Of a DNA stretch of 64,000 nt, positions 42,901-51,383 are shown piece by piece. The position numbers and the translations under genes are program-made. The DNA is from Lactobacillus hominis DSM 23910 = CRBIP 24.179 (GTDB lineage Bacteria > Bacillota > Bacilli > Lactobacillales > Lactobacillaceae): positions 301,155-365,154 of the forward strand of contig NZ_CAKE01000002.1 of NCBI RefSeq assembly GCF_000296835.1, written 5' to 3'. How positions within the stretch are numbered: position 1 is the stretch's first letter; each line of letters starts with the position of its first letter. Below the pieces are notes generated by a model. That model made no database searches. It was given only the letters and a program-made list of their open reading frames with translations, and had not been told where the DNA came from.

Positions 42901-43866
42901 ATGAAGAAATTATTGACTGCACTTAGTGCATTTATTGTCAGTGGGATCTTTAGTATTTTTGCTTTACCTAATACCCAAATGGTCAAAGCTGATGATACTC
43001 CAGTTGTAACTTTGGGAACTTCATTAACTAGCTCTCAAAGACAAGGTACCATTAACACTTTAACTGCTTCTTTAAATTCAAGTAATTACCAAACTATTAC
43101 TATTACTGGTAGCGACTTAGTAAAATATTTAAATCCATCTGGAGCTGACTTTACTAACGATTCTGGCGTTTGGTCTAGCGCAATGATTCAAAAGGCATCT
43201 TCAGGCAGTGGTATCAACGTCCATATTTTACCTTACAACGGTCGCAACAATATTACCACTATTACAGCTAATCAGTATAAAAACGCCGCTTTAACTGCTG
43301 GTATTAGCGATGCCGATATCTACGTTACTAGTGCCACTCCAATTGATGGATCAGGGGCACTTGCTGGCGTATATGCTGCATATGCTAAAAATGGCGATAA
43401 GTTAAATCAAGATCAAATTAACGCTGCTCAAAATGAAATGAATACTTTGAGCAAAATTACCCAGCAAAATAAAGATAAAAATGGTTACAGTGATGCACAA
43501 TTAAACAACGCCATCGCTGGTGCCAAGTCGCAAATGGCTAAACAAGGACAAAATATTTCCAATAGTCAAATTCGCGATATTGTTAATAACCAAATCAATA
43601 TCAATCATCTGGGTGATACAATTAATAACAATCAAAAAGAGCAAATTATTAACTTGTTAATTCAAATCAAAGATTCTGGTGCTTTAAAAGATAAAAATTT
43701 CCAACAGCAAGCCAGTCAATTAGCCGACCAAATTCAAGCTGGAGCTAAAAATATCTTTTCCAAATTTAACACTCCAGAAACTCGCAACTGGTTCCAAAAA
43801 ATCGTTGATTCCGTAGTAAATTGGTTTAAGAGTTTATTTAGTGGAATCATGATTTTAAACAATTAA
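42901..43866 (+). CDS. Secreted DUF1002 protein
   Basis: A 321-residue exported protein with a signal peptide ('LLTALSAFIVSGIFSIFALP', cleavage near 'VKA-DD'). The region 'QRQGTINTLTASL', 'NNITTITANQYKNAALTAGI' and 'SATPIDGSGALAGVYAAY' is DUF1002. A Gln/Asn-rich helical C-terminal half ends in an amphipathic segment 'FQKIVDSVVNWFKSLFSGIM', which may bind the membrane. DUF1002 function is unknown. It is monocistronic with a terminator. Confidence 0.85.
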   Translation: MKKLLTALSAFIVSGIFSIFALPNTQMVKADDTPVVTLGTSLTSSQRQGTINTLTASLNSSNYQTITITGSDLVKYLNPSGADFTNDSGVWSSAMIQKASSGSGINVHILPYNGRNNITTITANQYKNAALTAGISDADIYVTSATPIDGSGALAGVYAAYAKNGDKLNQDQINAAQNEMNTLSKITQQNKDKNGYSDAQLNNAIAGAKSQMAKQGQNISNSQIRDIVNNQININHLGDTINNNQKEQIINLLIQIKDSGALKDKNFQQQASQLADQIQAGAKNIFSKFNTPETRNWFQKIVDSVVNWFKSLFSGIMILNN

Positions 43867-43878
43867 TTTTAATTAAGA

Positions 43879-43911
43879 GAAAGGCGATCTCAAAAAGGAT
43901 CGTCTTTTTTC
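43879..43911 (+). terminator. Terminator of the DUF1002 gene
   Basis: AAAGGCGATC-tcaaaaa-GGATCGTCTTTTTT, stem with one G-T pair. Confidence 0.75.
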
Positions 43912-43920
43912 ATGGTCAAA

Positions 43921-44658
43921 TTACATCTTATCCATATACTTATTTAATTCATGATCGACAAACTCATTGCCACGATTATTGGCATGCCCTTTTGTCCAAT
44001 CAAATTGCGTATGAGGAAAATGCGTCAATAATTCATCGATTTCTTGCCACTGTTTTACATTGGCTAGACTGCCACTACTTTTCTTCCAACCACGTTTTTT
44101 CCAGCTAGTTAGCCAGTGCTTATTGATCGCATCTAAAACATATTTCGAATCTAAAACAAAACGTAAATTTTTATCATTAAAGTCGAGTTCAATTAATCTT
44201 TTTAGTGCTTTTATTAAAGCAGTCTGCTCCATCTTATTGTTAGTTGCACCTAATTCCCCACCAGCTTTATAGTCACGCTTATCTTGCCATTCAATTAAAT
44301 AAGCCCAAGCAGCTTTATCAGTTGGCTTTACGTGGCCGCCTTTATAAGTACTGGTATTACGCGTACCGCCATCGGTATAGATCGTTGCAAAAAAATCTGA
44401 GTGATTATTGGCTTTTTTATTATCCACAATTTGTTGATTAGCTTGCTTTTTAATTTTATCAATTGCATTTTGTAAAGTATCTTCTTTAACTACGTTGGGT
44501 TGTGTTTCTTTATTCCAATTTAAATATGTCGTGGCATCGGTAATTTTTTCAAACGATTTATATTCTGCTCCAGAAAACCCATCAACTTGCGCTTTTGCTT
44601 CATCCCAAGTCCGGTAAATTCCAGGAGTGCGTCCTTTTTTAACAGCGTAAATTTTCAT
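43921..44658 (-). CDS. rnhA: Ribonuclease HI with N-terminal RNA-hybrid-binding (viroplasmin) domain
   Basis: A 245-residue RNase H1. The first about 45 residues are the hybrid-binding domain ('KIYAVKKGRTPGIYRTWDEA'). The catalytic domain has the four carboxylates: Asp in 'IYTDGGTRN', Glu in 'NNKMEQTALI', Asp in 'FVLDSKYVLD' and Asp in 'GNEFVDHELN'. It removes RNA from RNA/DNA hybrids. AAAGGAAGG precedes the ATG. Confidence 0.93.
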   Translation of the reverse strand: MKIYAVKKGRTPGIYRTWDEAKAQVDGFSGAEYKSFEKITDATTYLNWNKETQPNVVKEDTLQNAIDKIKKQANQQIVDNKKANNHSDFFATIYTDGGTRNTSTYKGGHVKPTDKAAWAYLIEWQDKRDYKAGGELGATNNKMEQTALIKALKRLIELDFNDKNLRFVLDSKYVLDAINKHWLTSWKKRGWKKSSGSLANVKQWQEIDELLTHFPHTQFDWTKGHANNRGNEFVDHELNKYMDKM

Positions 44659-44775
44659 ATTTACCTTCCTTTCAAATACAGTTTATTCACACCACATTTA
44701 TCCTAAATGTTAAAATGTTTTTATCTACTTAACAAAAATTATAATATAGGTTTTTCTTAAAGAAAGGAGGAGCAA

Positions 44776-45714
44776 ATGTTTTTTAAGCAAAAAAAATATG
44801 CTGAGAAAATAGATAAACATCGTAAAAAAAGTAAAGATGAAAAAGAACCCAGTTTATTTTCTTCAGTGACACTAGGTTTACTAGCTACTTTTACCGCCAC
44901 GCAATGGATGCTTCATTTACATAAGCGTAAAATAGCTGATTCTTCTAAACGCCAAGCAAAACAAGGCGATTTTGAACAAGTGCCAATCATCTACATTCAT
45001 GGTTTTCGCGGCGGCGACTATACAACTAATGTCATGATCCGTCAAACAACAAAGCTAAAAAAGAATAACAACTATCTAAAAGTCACCGTTGATGTTTTTG
45101 GCAACTTCAAGTTAGAAGGAACTTGGACTGGCGATGAGCATCCCTTAGTGCAATTAGTTTTCGAACAAAAAATAATCGGTATTTATGCAATTTGCTACCT
45201 CTTAAGAATGTCGCTCTCTTTTCTTTCTAAACGCTATAATTTCCACCATTATAATGCTGTGTCCCACTCGCTTGGTGCTCCTTGCACAGTTAAAACTGAA
45301 ATGCACACTAGTTTATGGAAAAAATTTCCTCGTTTAAATAAGTGTGCTCTAATTGCCGGTCCCTTTGATGGTGTAATGTATTTAGGCGATATCCCTAATG
45401 TAAACCGGCTTTCTGAACGCGGACGGCCTGTTTTAATGAGTTATTCTTACATGGGGATGCTGCTTAGCCGGAGACGTTTTAATCCTAATATTTCAGTTTT
45501 AAATATTTATGGCAATACTTTAGACGAAACCAATACTGACCGCTTTATTTCAGTCGTTTCAGCAAAATCTATTCGCTATATTTTGGCCCCGGTAGCGCGT
45601 TTTTATCAAGAAGTAGAATTTCGTGGTAAAGATGCTGAACACAGCATGCTACATGATAATTTAATGGTAATTGATACAATTAATAAATTTTTAGGTTTAG
45701 AAAAAAATAGTTAG
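44776..45714 (+). CDS. DUF915-type alpha/beta hydrolase, membrane-linked
   Basis: A 312-residue protein with a basic Lys-rich N-terminus and a hydrophobic segment at about residue 30-47. The hydrolase core starts 'VPIIYIHGFRGGDYTTNV', and the nucleophile elbow is 'AVSHSLGAP', where the first Gly of G-x-S-x-G is Ser. The late 'DAEHSMLHDN' provides the His. DUF915 includes lipases/esterases of Gram-positive cell surfaces. It is followed by cardiolipin synthase after 23 bp, so a lipid-related job is reasonable. AAAGGAGG lies before the ATG. Confidence 0.85.
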   Translation: MFFKQKKYAEKIDKHRKKSKDEKEPSLFSSVTLGLLATFTATQWMLHLHKRKIADSSKRQAKQGDFEQVPIIYIHGFRGGDYTTNVMIRQTTKLKKNNNYLKVTVDVFGNFKLEGTWTGDEHPLVQLVFEQKIIGIYAICYLLRMSLSFLSKRYNFHHYNAVSHSLGAPCTVKTEMHTSLWKKFPRLNKCALIAGPFDGVMYLGDIPNVNRLSERGRPVLMSYSYMGMLLSRRRFNPNISVLNIYGNTLDETNTDRFISVVSAKSIRYILAPVARFYQEVEFRGKDAEHSMLHDNLMVIDTINKFLGLEKNS

Positions 45715-45737
45715 TTATAAATTAAGGCAGGTGCAGA

Positions 45738-47195
45738 ATGTTTTGGGAAAATGATTTTATTCAGCTTTTACTAGCAGCTAATACGATCTTAGCCTTTTAC
45801 GTCGTCTTTCGTCGCAAGCGTTCGGTAGCTGCCTCTTGGGCTTGGCTCATTATTTTAATCATCTTTCCGGTTTTAGGATTCATCTTATACGGTTTTGTTA
45901 GTCGCGGACTTTCTCAAGAAAATCTTTTCGCAATCAACAACCAAAAACACATCGGCTTAGACAATGTGAATAAAATGATTCCTAAAGTGGCTATGAAGGC
46001 CGGAAAATCTGATACTTCTGGCCAGGCCGATATTTTAATAGACTATTTCAACTGGAAAAACGACGCTCCTTTATCTAAAAACAATAAAGTTAGCTTTTTT
46101 ACTGATGGCAAAGAAAAATTCAAGCATCTTTTTGAAGATATAAAAAAAGCCCAGGCCACTATCAATATTGAATACTATTCATTCATGAATGATGATTTAG
46201 GCAATAAATTTTTAGATTTATTAGTAAAAAAAGCTAAACAAGGGGTAAAAATACGTTTAATCTATGACCCTTGGGGATCTCCAGGAGCTACTAAAGCCTG
46301 GTTTCAACCGTTAATTAACCAAGGCGGCGAAGTAATTGCCTTTATTACGGCACAAAATATGGTCACAAAATGCCGGATGAATTACCACTTGCACCGTAAA
46401 GTTGTCGTTATCGATGGCAAAATTTCTTGGACCGGTGGTTTTAACGTCGGCGATCAATATTTAGGTAATAGTAAGAAATTTGGCTACTGGCGCGATACCC
46501 ATCTAAGAATTGTTGGTTCAGCTTCTTTATGTTTGCAAGAAAGATTTGTCATGGACTGGAACGCTTCTATTCGCAATAAAGATCAAGCAATCATCTTTTC
46601 TGAACGCCTATTTCCTAAGATCACTGAAAGTAACTTATCTGCTAACGACGTCGCTACCCAAATCGTCAGCGATGGTCCCGATCAAGAAACGCCCTATTTA
46701 AGAAATGGAATGATGCGCCTAATGATGCTGGCACGCAAATCCATTTGGATTCAAACGCCCTACTTAGTTCCAGACGATCCCATGATCGCAACTTGGGTTA
46801 CGGCTGCTCATTCTGGCGTCGAAGTCCGCATCATGATCCCATGTATGCCTGACCATCCTTTCATTTATCGGGCAACGCAATGGTACGCTAATTATCTGCT
46901 TCACGAAGGAATCAAAATTTATATCTATAACAATGGTTTTTTACATGCTAAAACCGTCACAGTCGACGATAACTTTAGTGCGGTAGGCTCAATGAATCAA
47001 GACTATCGTTCATATGAATTAAACTTTGAAGCAGATGCTGTTTTTTACGATTCAAATGTTACTAAGCAATTAAAAAATATTTTTGAAGATGACCTAAAAA
47101 ATTGCAGCGAGCTAACTTTAGCTAAAACTAGTCAATGGTCGCGCTGGCTAAGGTTTAAACAAGCATTTTCAAGACTGCTATCGCCAATTTTATAG
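45738..47195 (+). CDS. cls: Cardiolipin synthase
   Basis: A 485-residue phospholipase-D-family enzyme that condenses two phosphatidylglycerols to cardiolipin. Two N-terminal membrane segments precede two HKD catalytic motifs, 'HLHRKVVVIDGKISWTGGFN' and 'FLHAKTVTVDDNFSAVGSMN'. It follows the DUF915 hydrolase gene, with which it is probably co-transcribed. Confidence 0.95.
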   Translation: MFWENDFIQLLLAANTILAFYVVFRRKRSVAASWAWLIILIIFPVLGFILYGFVSRGLSQENLFAINNQKHIGLDNVNKMIPKVAMKAGKSDTSGQADILIDYFNWKNDAPLSKNNKVSFFTDGKEKFKHLFEDIKKAQATINIEYYSFMNDDLGNKFLDLLVKKAKQGVKIRLIYDPWGSPGATKAWFQPLINQGGEVIAFITAQNMVTKCRMNYHLHRKVVVIDGKISWTGGFNVGDQYLGNSKKFGYWRDTHLRIVGSASLCLQERFVMDWNASIRNKDQAIIFSERLFPKITESNLSANDVATQIVSDGPDQETPYLRNGMMRLMMLARKSIWIQTPYLVPDDPMIATWVTAAHSGVEVRIMIPCMPDHPFIYRATQWYANYLLHEGIKIYIYNNGFLHAKTVTVDDNFSAVGSMNQDYRSYELNFEADAVFYDSNVTKQLKNIFEDDLKNCSELTLAKTSQWSRWLRFKQAFSRLLSPIL

Positions 47196-47198
47196 CAA

Positions 47199-47234
47199 AA
47201 GAAATAGGCTCCAAATTTTAGGAGCCTATTTCTT
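47199..47234. terminator. Shared terminator
   Basis: AGAAATAGGCTCC-aaatttta-GGAGCCTATTTCTT, between convergent genes. It includes the last bases of the 158-residue gene. Confidence 0.85.
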
Positions 47235-47709
47235 ACATTATTTGTCTAACTTCAATTCCGACGTTTGTGCCAACGTATTTTCTTAAGACGCTAATTACAT
47301 CGCTAACTTGCTTAGAAAAACGTAAATAATATGCTTGACGACGGTTCGTTTGAAAAATTGCCATAACTGTCGGCTTTTTAGTAGTTGGTACTTGAATTAA
47401 GGTAATGTGAGCTAAGTCGCTATACTTGATGGTGCGCTTAAAATAGCCACTAATTACTAAACGCTTTTTAGTTAAGCCTGAAAAGCCATCGACAATGCTT
47501 ATCAGCAAAAAAGCCGCAATAAAAATATTCATCATTAAGTTAGGGTCATTGAAGTAATCTAAAGAAAAGCCCAATGATAAAAAGACCAAAGCCCAAAGTA
47601 CAGAAGAAATTCTAAAACGAGCCCGGTAATCAATTATAGCTTGCCAATACCAGCTATAAAATAAATATCCAACAATATAAATACAAAGTGCAATATATAA
47701 TAATGTCAT
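47233..47709 (-). CDS. Membrane protein of unknown function
   Basis: A 158-residue protein with three membrane segments in the first 95 residues ('LLYIALCIYIVGYLFYSWYW', 'SSVLWALVFLSLGF', 'MNIFIAAFLLISIVDGF'). A 65-residue cytoplasmic tail follows, including 'TIKYSDLAHITLIQVPT', of the kind seen in small PH-like or DUF-type regulatory membrane proteins. No family is recognised. The only ribosome-site candidate (AAAAAGAAAAAAG) is weak. Confidence 0.65.
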   Translation of the reverse strand: MTLLYIALCIYIVGYLFYSWYWQAIIDYRARFRISSVLWALVFLSLGFSLDYFNDPNLMMNIFIAAFLLISIVDGFSGLTKKRLVISGYFKRTIKYSDLAHITLIQVPTTKKPTVMAIFQTNRRQAYYLRFSKQVSDVISVLRKYVGTNVGIEVRQIM

Positions 47710-47846
47710 CTTTTTTCTTTTTCCACCTAGTTTGTATACTTGAACTCATTATACCAGAACTATTTTACTATTAGCCTTATAATGAACTACGTGAGTTAAT
47801 TTATTAGTATAACAAATTTTTTCTAAATCTAAAATGGAGGTTCAAG

Positions 47847-48566
47847 ATGACTGAAACAAATGATAAAAAAATTGCACAGTTGCAGCAAGACTTAGATAAT
47901 GCCGAACACATTACTTATTTGACAGGTGCAGGTGTTTCGACTCATTCAAACATCCCTGATTACCGCTCAAAAACTGGTATTTATAATGGCGTTAGTGAAA
48001 GTCCTGAAGTTTTGCTTAGTGACGACACTTTATATCATCATCCTGAAAAATTTCACGATTTCGTGATGAACAATATGTACTTTCCTAATGCCCAGCCTAA
48101 TTTAATCCATAAAAAAATTGCACAAAGCTGCAATAAAAAAGGCCAATTAATTACACAAAACGTCGACGGACTCGATAAGAAAGCTGGCAATAAACACGTG
48201 GTTGAATTTCATGGGAATTTATATGATATTTATTGTACAAAATGCCATGAAAAAGTAAGTTACGAAGACTATAAAGAATCCTACCTTCATAAAAAAGATA
48301 ATGGCATTATTCGACCAGGTATCGTTCTGTATGGAGAGCCAATAAATCAGAAAAAACTTATAGATTCTGTCAATGCAGTCCAGTCAAGCGATCTCATTGT
48401 TATTTGTGGAACAAGTTTTGTGGTCTATCCTTTTGCACAATTGTTATCTTATCGCAAACCAGATGCCAAAGTATGGATGCTAAACAATACGCAGATACCT
48501 AACGCCGACGGAGTTTATTCCATCATTGACGATGCACTCATCACTTTCTCTAAGTTAAAAATTTGA
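47847..48566 (+). CDS. Sirtuin-type NAD-dependent deacylase
   Basis: A 239-residue SIR2 protein. NAD-binding 'TYLTGAGVSTHSNIPDYRS' and 'LITQNVDGLDKKAG', catalytic His122 in 'EFHGNLYD' and the substrate region 'GIIRPGIVLYGEP' are present. The zinc module keeps only the first pair (C130-x2-C133). The second Cys pair normally before 'LRP' is missing, as in some lactobacillal sirtuins I recall. It should remove acetyl or other acyl groups from lysines, if still folded. GGAGG precedes the ATG. Confidence 0.88.
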   Translation: MTETNDKKIAQLQQDLDNAEHITYLTGAGVSTHSNIPDYRSKTGIYNGVSESPEVLLSDDTLYHHPEKFHDFVMNNMYFPNAQPNLIHKKIAQSCNKKGQLITQNVDGLDKKAGNKHVVEFHGNLYDIYCTKCHEKVSYEDYKESYLHKKDNGIIRPGIVLYGEPINQKKLIDSVNAVQSSDLIVICGTSFVVYPFAQLLSYRKPDAKVWMLNNTQIPNADGVYSIIDDALITFSKLKI

Positions 48567-48568
48567 TG

Positions 48569-48637
48569 TAATGTTATTTTTATTTCATTGCTTATTGACA
48601 TTTTGTCACTTTTTGCTAACTATAATGTTATTTTTAT
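48569..48637. repeat. Direct repeat in the region before the Ogt-like gene
   Basis: TAATGTTATTTTTAT occurs at 48569-48583 and again at 48623-48637. The second copy overlaps the promoter area (TATAAT at 48621, TATACT at 48640). Possible regulatory direct repeats or a chance duplication. Confidence 0.4.
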
Positions 48638-48681
48638 AGTATACTATTTGTAAAAGAGACTTTTAGAAAGGGTGCGATTGA

Positions 48682-49218
48682 ATGCTTATGCCGTTTTCCG
48701 ACCCAAATATTTATTATTATGACAACGTTGAAATCAAACCCTGGACTTATCAATTAGCCGTCAGCAATACTGGCTTAGCATTTGTTGGGCTAAAAGATGA
48801 TAATAAATATTCATCTATTTATACTTTTTATCCTAACCAAATGATGGTCCATGATCCTGAACGAGTTGAGCCTTACGTCAAACAGCTTAAAGAATATTTT
48901 GCTGGTACGCGTAAAAAATTCACGCTACCCATTGACTATGGAACTTTTGGTACTCCATTTCAAAATAAAGTCATCGAAATGATTCAAAAAATCCCTTATG
49001 GATCTACTGTAACTTATGGTGACTTAGCTTCTGCTATCAACGGTTCTACTTCAGTAAGAGCAGTCGCACATGCCGTTGCTCTTAACCCAAATTTAATTTT
49101 TGTTCCAAGCCATCGTGTTATCCTTAATGATAAGCAAGTAGGCGGCTATCGCATGGGTGCGAAAGAAAAATTACGCCTAATTAACTTAGAAAAGGGATAT
49201 CTTAATGCAAATTCTTAA
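48682..49218 (+). CDS. Ogt-like O6-alkylguanine-DNA alkyltransferase homologue with Ser in place of the acceptor Cys
   Basis: A 178-residue protein with the MGMT C-terminal domain: 'GTPFQNKVIEMIQKIPYGST', 'VTYGDLASAINGSTSVRAVA', 'NPNLIFVPSHRVIL' and 'VGGYRMGAKEKLRLI'. In active enzymes the active-site motif is P-C-H-R-V, and here it is 'PSHRV' with Ser143 (codon AGC, one base from TGC). It therefore cannot take the alkyl group on Cys. Alkyltransferase-like proteins (often P-W-H-R) bind damage and recruit repair, and this may be a similar case or a loss. It overlaps terC by 14 bp. Confidence 0.85.
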   Translation: MLMPFSDPNIYYYDNVEIKPWTYQLAVSNTGLAFVGLKDDNKYSSIYTFYPNQMMVHDPERVEPYVKQLKEYFAGTRKKFTLPIDYGTFGTPFQNKVIEMIQKIPYGSTVTYGDLASAINGSTSVRAVAHAVALNPNLIFVPSHRVILNDKQVGGYRMGAKEKLRLINLEKGYLNANS

Positions 49219-49987
49219 ACTATATCAGCCTTTTTTTGATGGTGGTAACTGGGCACATGTTTTAACTAGCGGTAAAGATTGGATGATGATCTTAACCCTA
49301 ATTTTAATGGAGTGCTTATTATCAGTTGATAATGCAGTAGTTCTTGCTGCTCAAACACAGGTGCTACCCAATAAAGATCAGCAAAGAAAATCTTTAGTCT
49401 ATGGTCTATGGGGCGCTTATCTTTTCAGATTTATCGTAATTGGTATTGGAACTTATCTAATTAATTTTTGGGAAGTTAAGCTACTCGGTGGACTATATTT
49501 ATTTTACTTAGTTTATAAGTATTTTTACGATGTTCGTCATCCTGAAAAAGTAGCAGCTGAAGAAAAGAAAAAAGAAGCTAATGAGAAAGAAAAAGTATTA
49601 AAAAAGGGCAAGCATCGCTTGTCCCTATTTTGGAGAACGGTTATATCCATTGAATCCATGGATATTGTCTTTTCAATTGATTCTGTTTTAGCCGCACTAG
49701 CTATGTCCAATAATCCCGTTGTCGTTTTGATCGGCGGGATGATCGGTATTTTGTGTATGCGTGGCGTAGCCGAAGTAATTATTAAACTCATGGAAATCAT
49801 CCCTGAGTTGCAAACTATGGCTTATGTTTTAATTGCGATTATTGCTGTCAAACTGTTAGTTTCTCTGCCACCACTAAACTTTAAATTACCAGATACAATC
49901 TTTGCAATTATTGTTTTTTCTACTGTTGCAATTACAATAATTTTTCACTATGTACGTCAAGCGCACCACGGTAAAAGAATTCCTTAA
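49205..49987 (+). CDS. TerC-family integral membrane protein
   Basis: A 260-residue protein with about seven membrane segments. The TerC features are 'LILMECLLSVDNAVVLAAQT' and 'SIESMDIVFSIDSVLAALAM', carrying the conserved acidic residues. TerC proteins are linked to metal (Mn/Ca) export or metalation of secreted enzymes. The start overlaps the end of the Ogt-like gene, and the stop overlaps that of the convergent DUF488 gene. Confidence 0.88.
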   Translation: MQILKLYQPFFDGGNWAHVLTSGKDWMMILTLILMECLLSVDNAVVLAAQTQVLPNKDQQRKSLVYGLWGAYLFRFIVIGIGTYLINFWEVKLLGGLYLFYLVYKYFYDVRHPEKVAAEEKKKEANEKEKVLKKGKHRLSLFWRTVISIESMDIVFSIDSVLAALAMSNNPVVVLIGGMIGILCMRGVAEVIIKLMEIIPELQTMAYVLIAIIAVKLLVSLPPLNFKLPDTIFAIIVFSTVAITIIFHYVRQAHHGKRIP

Positions 49988-50346
49988 TGCAAATGATTCA
50001 ATACATATTCTTTTAATGCAACCGCTTGGTTGCATTTTTTGTTTTTAGCACCATAAAGAAAGAGTACATTTTCTTTAGCTAAATGAGCTTTAACATCTGC
50101 CAAAAATCCTGCTGTATATGGATTCTGATCTAATTCTTTAAAGTATTTTTCTTTAAATTCAGGGTACTTTTCATCTTCATGATTAAACCATTCACGCAAC
50201 TCACTACTTGGACCAATTTGTTTATCCCAACTGTCTAAATGAGCCCGAACTTTGCTCATACCTCGTGGCCATAAACGATCTACTAAAATCCGATATCCAT
50301 CAGGCTGCTCATGATCATAAATTCTAACAAGTTCTATCTCTTTCAT
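49984..50346 (-). CDS. DUF488 protein
   Basis: A 120-residue soluble protein with the DUF488 pattern: 'RIYDHEQPDGYRILVDRLWP', 'RGMSKVRAHLDSWDKQIGPS' and 'LREWFNHEDEKYPEFKEKY', with a late 'LLYGAKNKKCNQAVALKEYV'. The role of the family is unknown. I use the ATG at 50346; a GTG at 50355 is an alternative with AAGGAA close by. Confidence 0.85.
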   Translation of the reverse strand: MKEIELVRIYDHEQPDGYRILVDRLWPRGMSKVRAHLDSWDKQIGPSSELREWFNHEDEKYPEFKEKYFKELDQNPYTAGFLADVKAHLAKENVLFLYGAKNKKCNQAVALKEYVLNHLH

Positions 50347-50419
50347 TGCAATCACTTTTCCTTTTTTATTTTCTATTCTAGAATTAGTTTAACGCAGTTA
50401 AATCAAAGTGGTGAATAAT

Positions 50420-51058
50420 ATGGATACTAATTCATTTTTTATAAATCGTCCAACAGCTGAGATTGCTCGAGACTTATTAGGTCGAACCCTAAGTTTCGAT
50501 AACGGACAAGAAATTTTAAGCGGCACGATCGTTGAAGCTGAAGCTTATGTCGGAGTAAAAGACCGCGCAGCCCACTCTTATAATGGCAGGCGTAGCCAAG
50601 CCAACGAAGGATTATATCGAGCTGGCGGCACCTTATATATTTATTCGCAGCGCCAATATTTCTTTTTTGATGTCGCAACTCAAAAAGAAGATGAACCACA
50701 AGGAGTTTTAATTCGAGCAATTGAACCAGAAACTGGGATTGAAACAATGATTAAAAATCGCCATGGTAAAATCGGAACCTTATTGACTAATGGACCTGGC
50801 AAAATGATGCAAGCATTTGGTATTACTAGCCGTAAGTGGGATTTGCATCGCTTAGAAGATTCGCCTTTTGCAATTGATTTAAATAATAAAAAAGATATTG
50901 AAAAAATTATTGCCTTACCACGCGTTGGCGTCAGTCAAGCAGATCCTTACTGGGCAAAGAAAAATTTGCGTTTCATTGTTAGTGGCAATCCCTATGTTTC
51001 AGATATTAAGAAAAAAGATATTAAAGAAAATCACGGATTTATATTGACAAACAATTAG
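50420..51058 (+). CDS. DNA-3-methyladenine glycosylase (AAG/MPG family)
   Basis: A 212-residue base-excision-repair glycosylase. 'FFINRPTAEIARDLLGRTLS' is the N-terminus of the family and 'TIVEAEAYVGVKDRAAHSYN' carries the catalytic Glu. 'GALYIY'-like 'GGTLYIYSQRQYFFFDVAT' and 'LLTNGPGKMMQAFGI' complete it. It removes alkylated purines. I use the ATG at 50420; GTG at 50408 is also possible. It is interesting that an alkylation-repair enzyme lies only 1.2 kb from the Ogt-like gene. Confidence 0.92.
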   Translation: MDTNSFFINRPTAEIARDLLGRTLSFDNGQEILSGTIVEAEAYVGVKDRAAHSYNGRRSQANEGLYRAGGTLYIYSQRQYFFFDVATQKEDEPQGVLIRAIEPETGIETMIKNRHGKIGTLLTNGPGKMMQAFGITSRKWDLHRLEDSPFAIDLNNKKDIEKIIALPRVGVSQADPYWAKKNLRFIVSGNPYVSDIKKKDIKENHGFILTNN

Positions 51059-51099
51059 AAATCGTTTAATCTTTTCATCAGTTAAATAAATCCCCAATG

Positions 51100-51265
51100 C
51101 AATAGAGGTTGCGATAGTCACGAAATTAATGCGAGTTTGCGAAGACTTTGACCATTAATTTTAGGGCTTTCGCCGAAATGAACAAGACTTTCGTGAGTTG
51201 AGTTTGTTGGGTCGCAAGACAATATCTTGCGGACTGTCCTGGTAGTCCCCAGGGAGCGCTATATG
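51100..51265 (+). ncRNA. Lysine riboswitch (L-box)
   Basis: This 280-bp leader has no gene but contains the lysine-riboswitch landmarks in order: AATAGAGGTTGCGA at the 5' side, AGTC soon after, TCGCCGAA in the middle, then GACTGTCCTGG and AGGGAGCGCTAT at the 3' side. The core helices can be drawn by eye, and an intrinsic terminator follows, so it probably terminates transcription when lysine is abundant. The next genes encode an amino-acid ABC transporter, which implies lysine uptake. Confidence 0.85.
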
Positions 51266-51290
51266 ATTTGGTTTAAATACTGATGATTCC

Positions 51291-51326
51291 ACCTCGTTGT
51301 TTTTGGTTAACAACGAGGTTTTTATT
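51291..51326 (+). terminator. Riboswitch-controlled terminator
   Basis: CCTCGTTGTT-tttggtt-AACAACGAGG followed by TTTTTAT, between aptamer and start codon. Confidence 0.9.
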
Positions 51327-51383
51327 TAGGCTTTTATTGTGTTGGCTTTATTTGAAATTATTTTTTTGGAGGTAAATTTCAAA

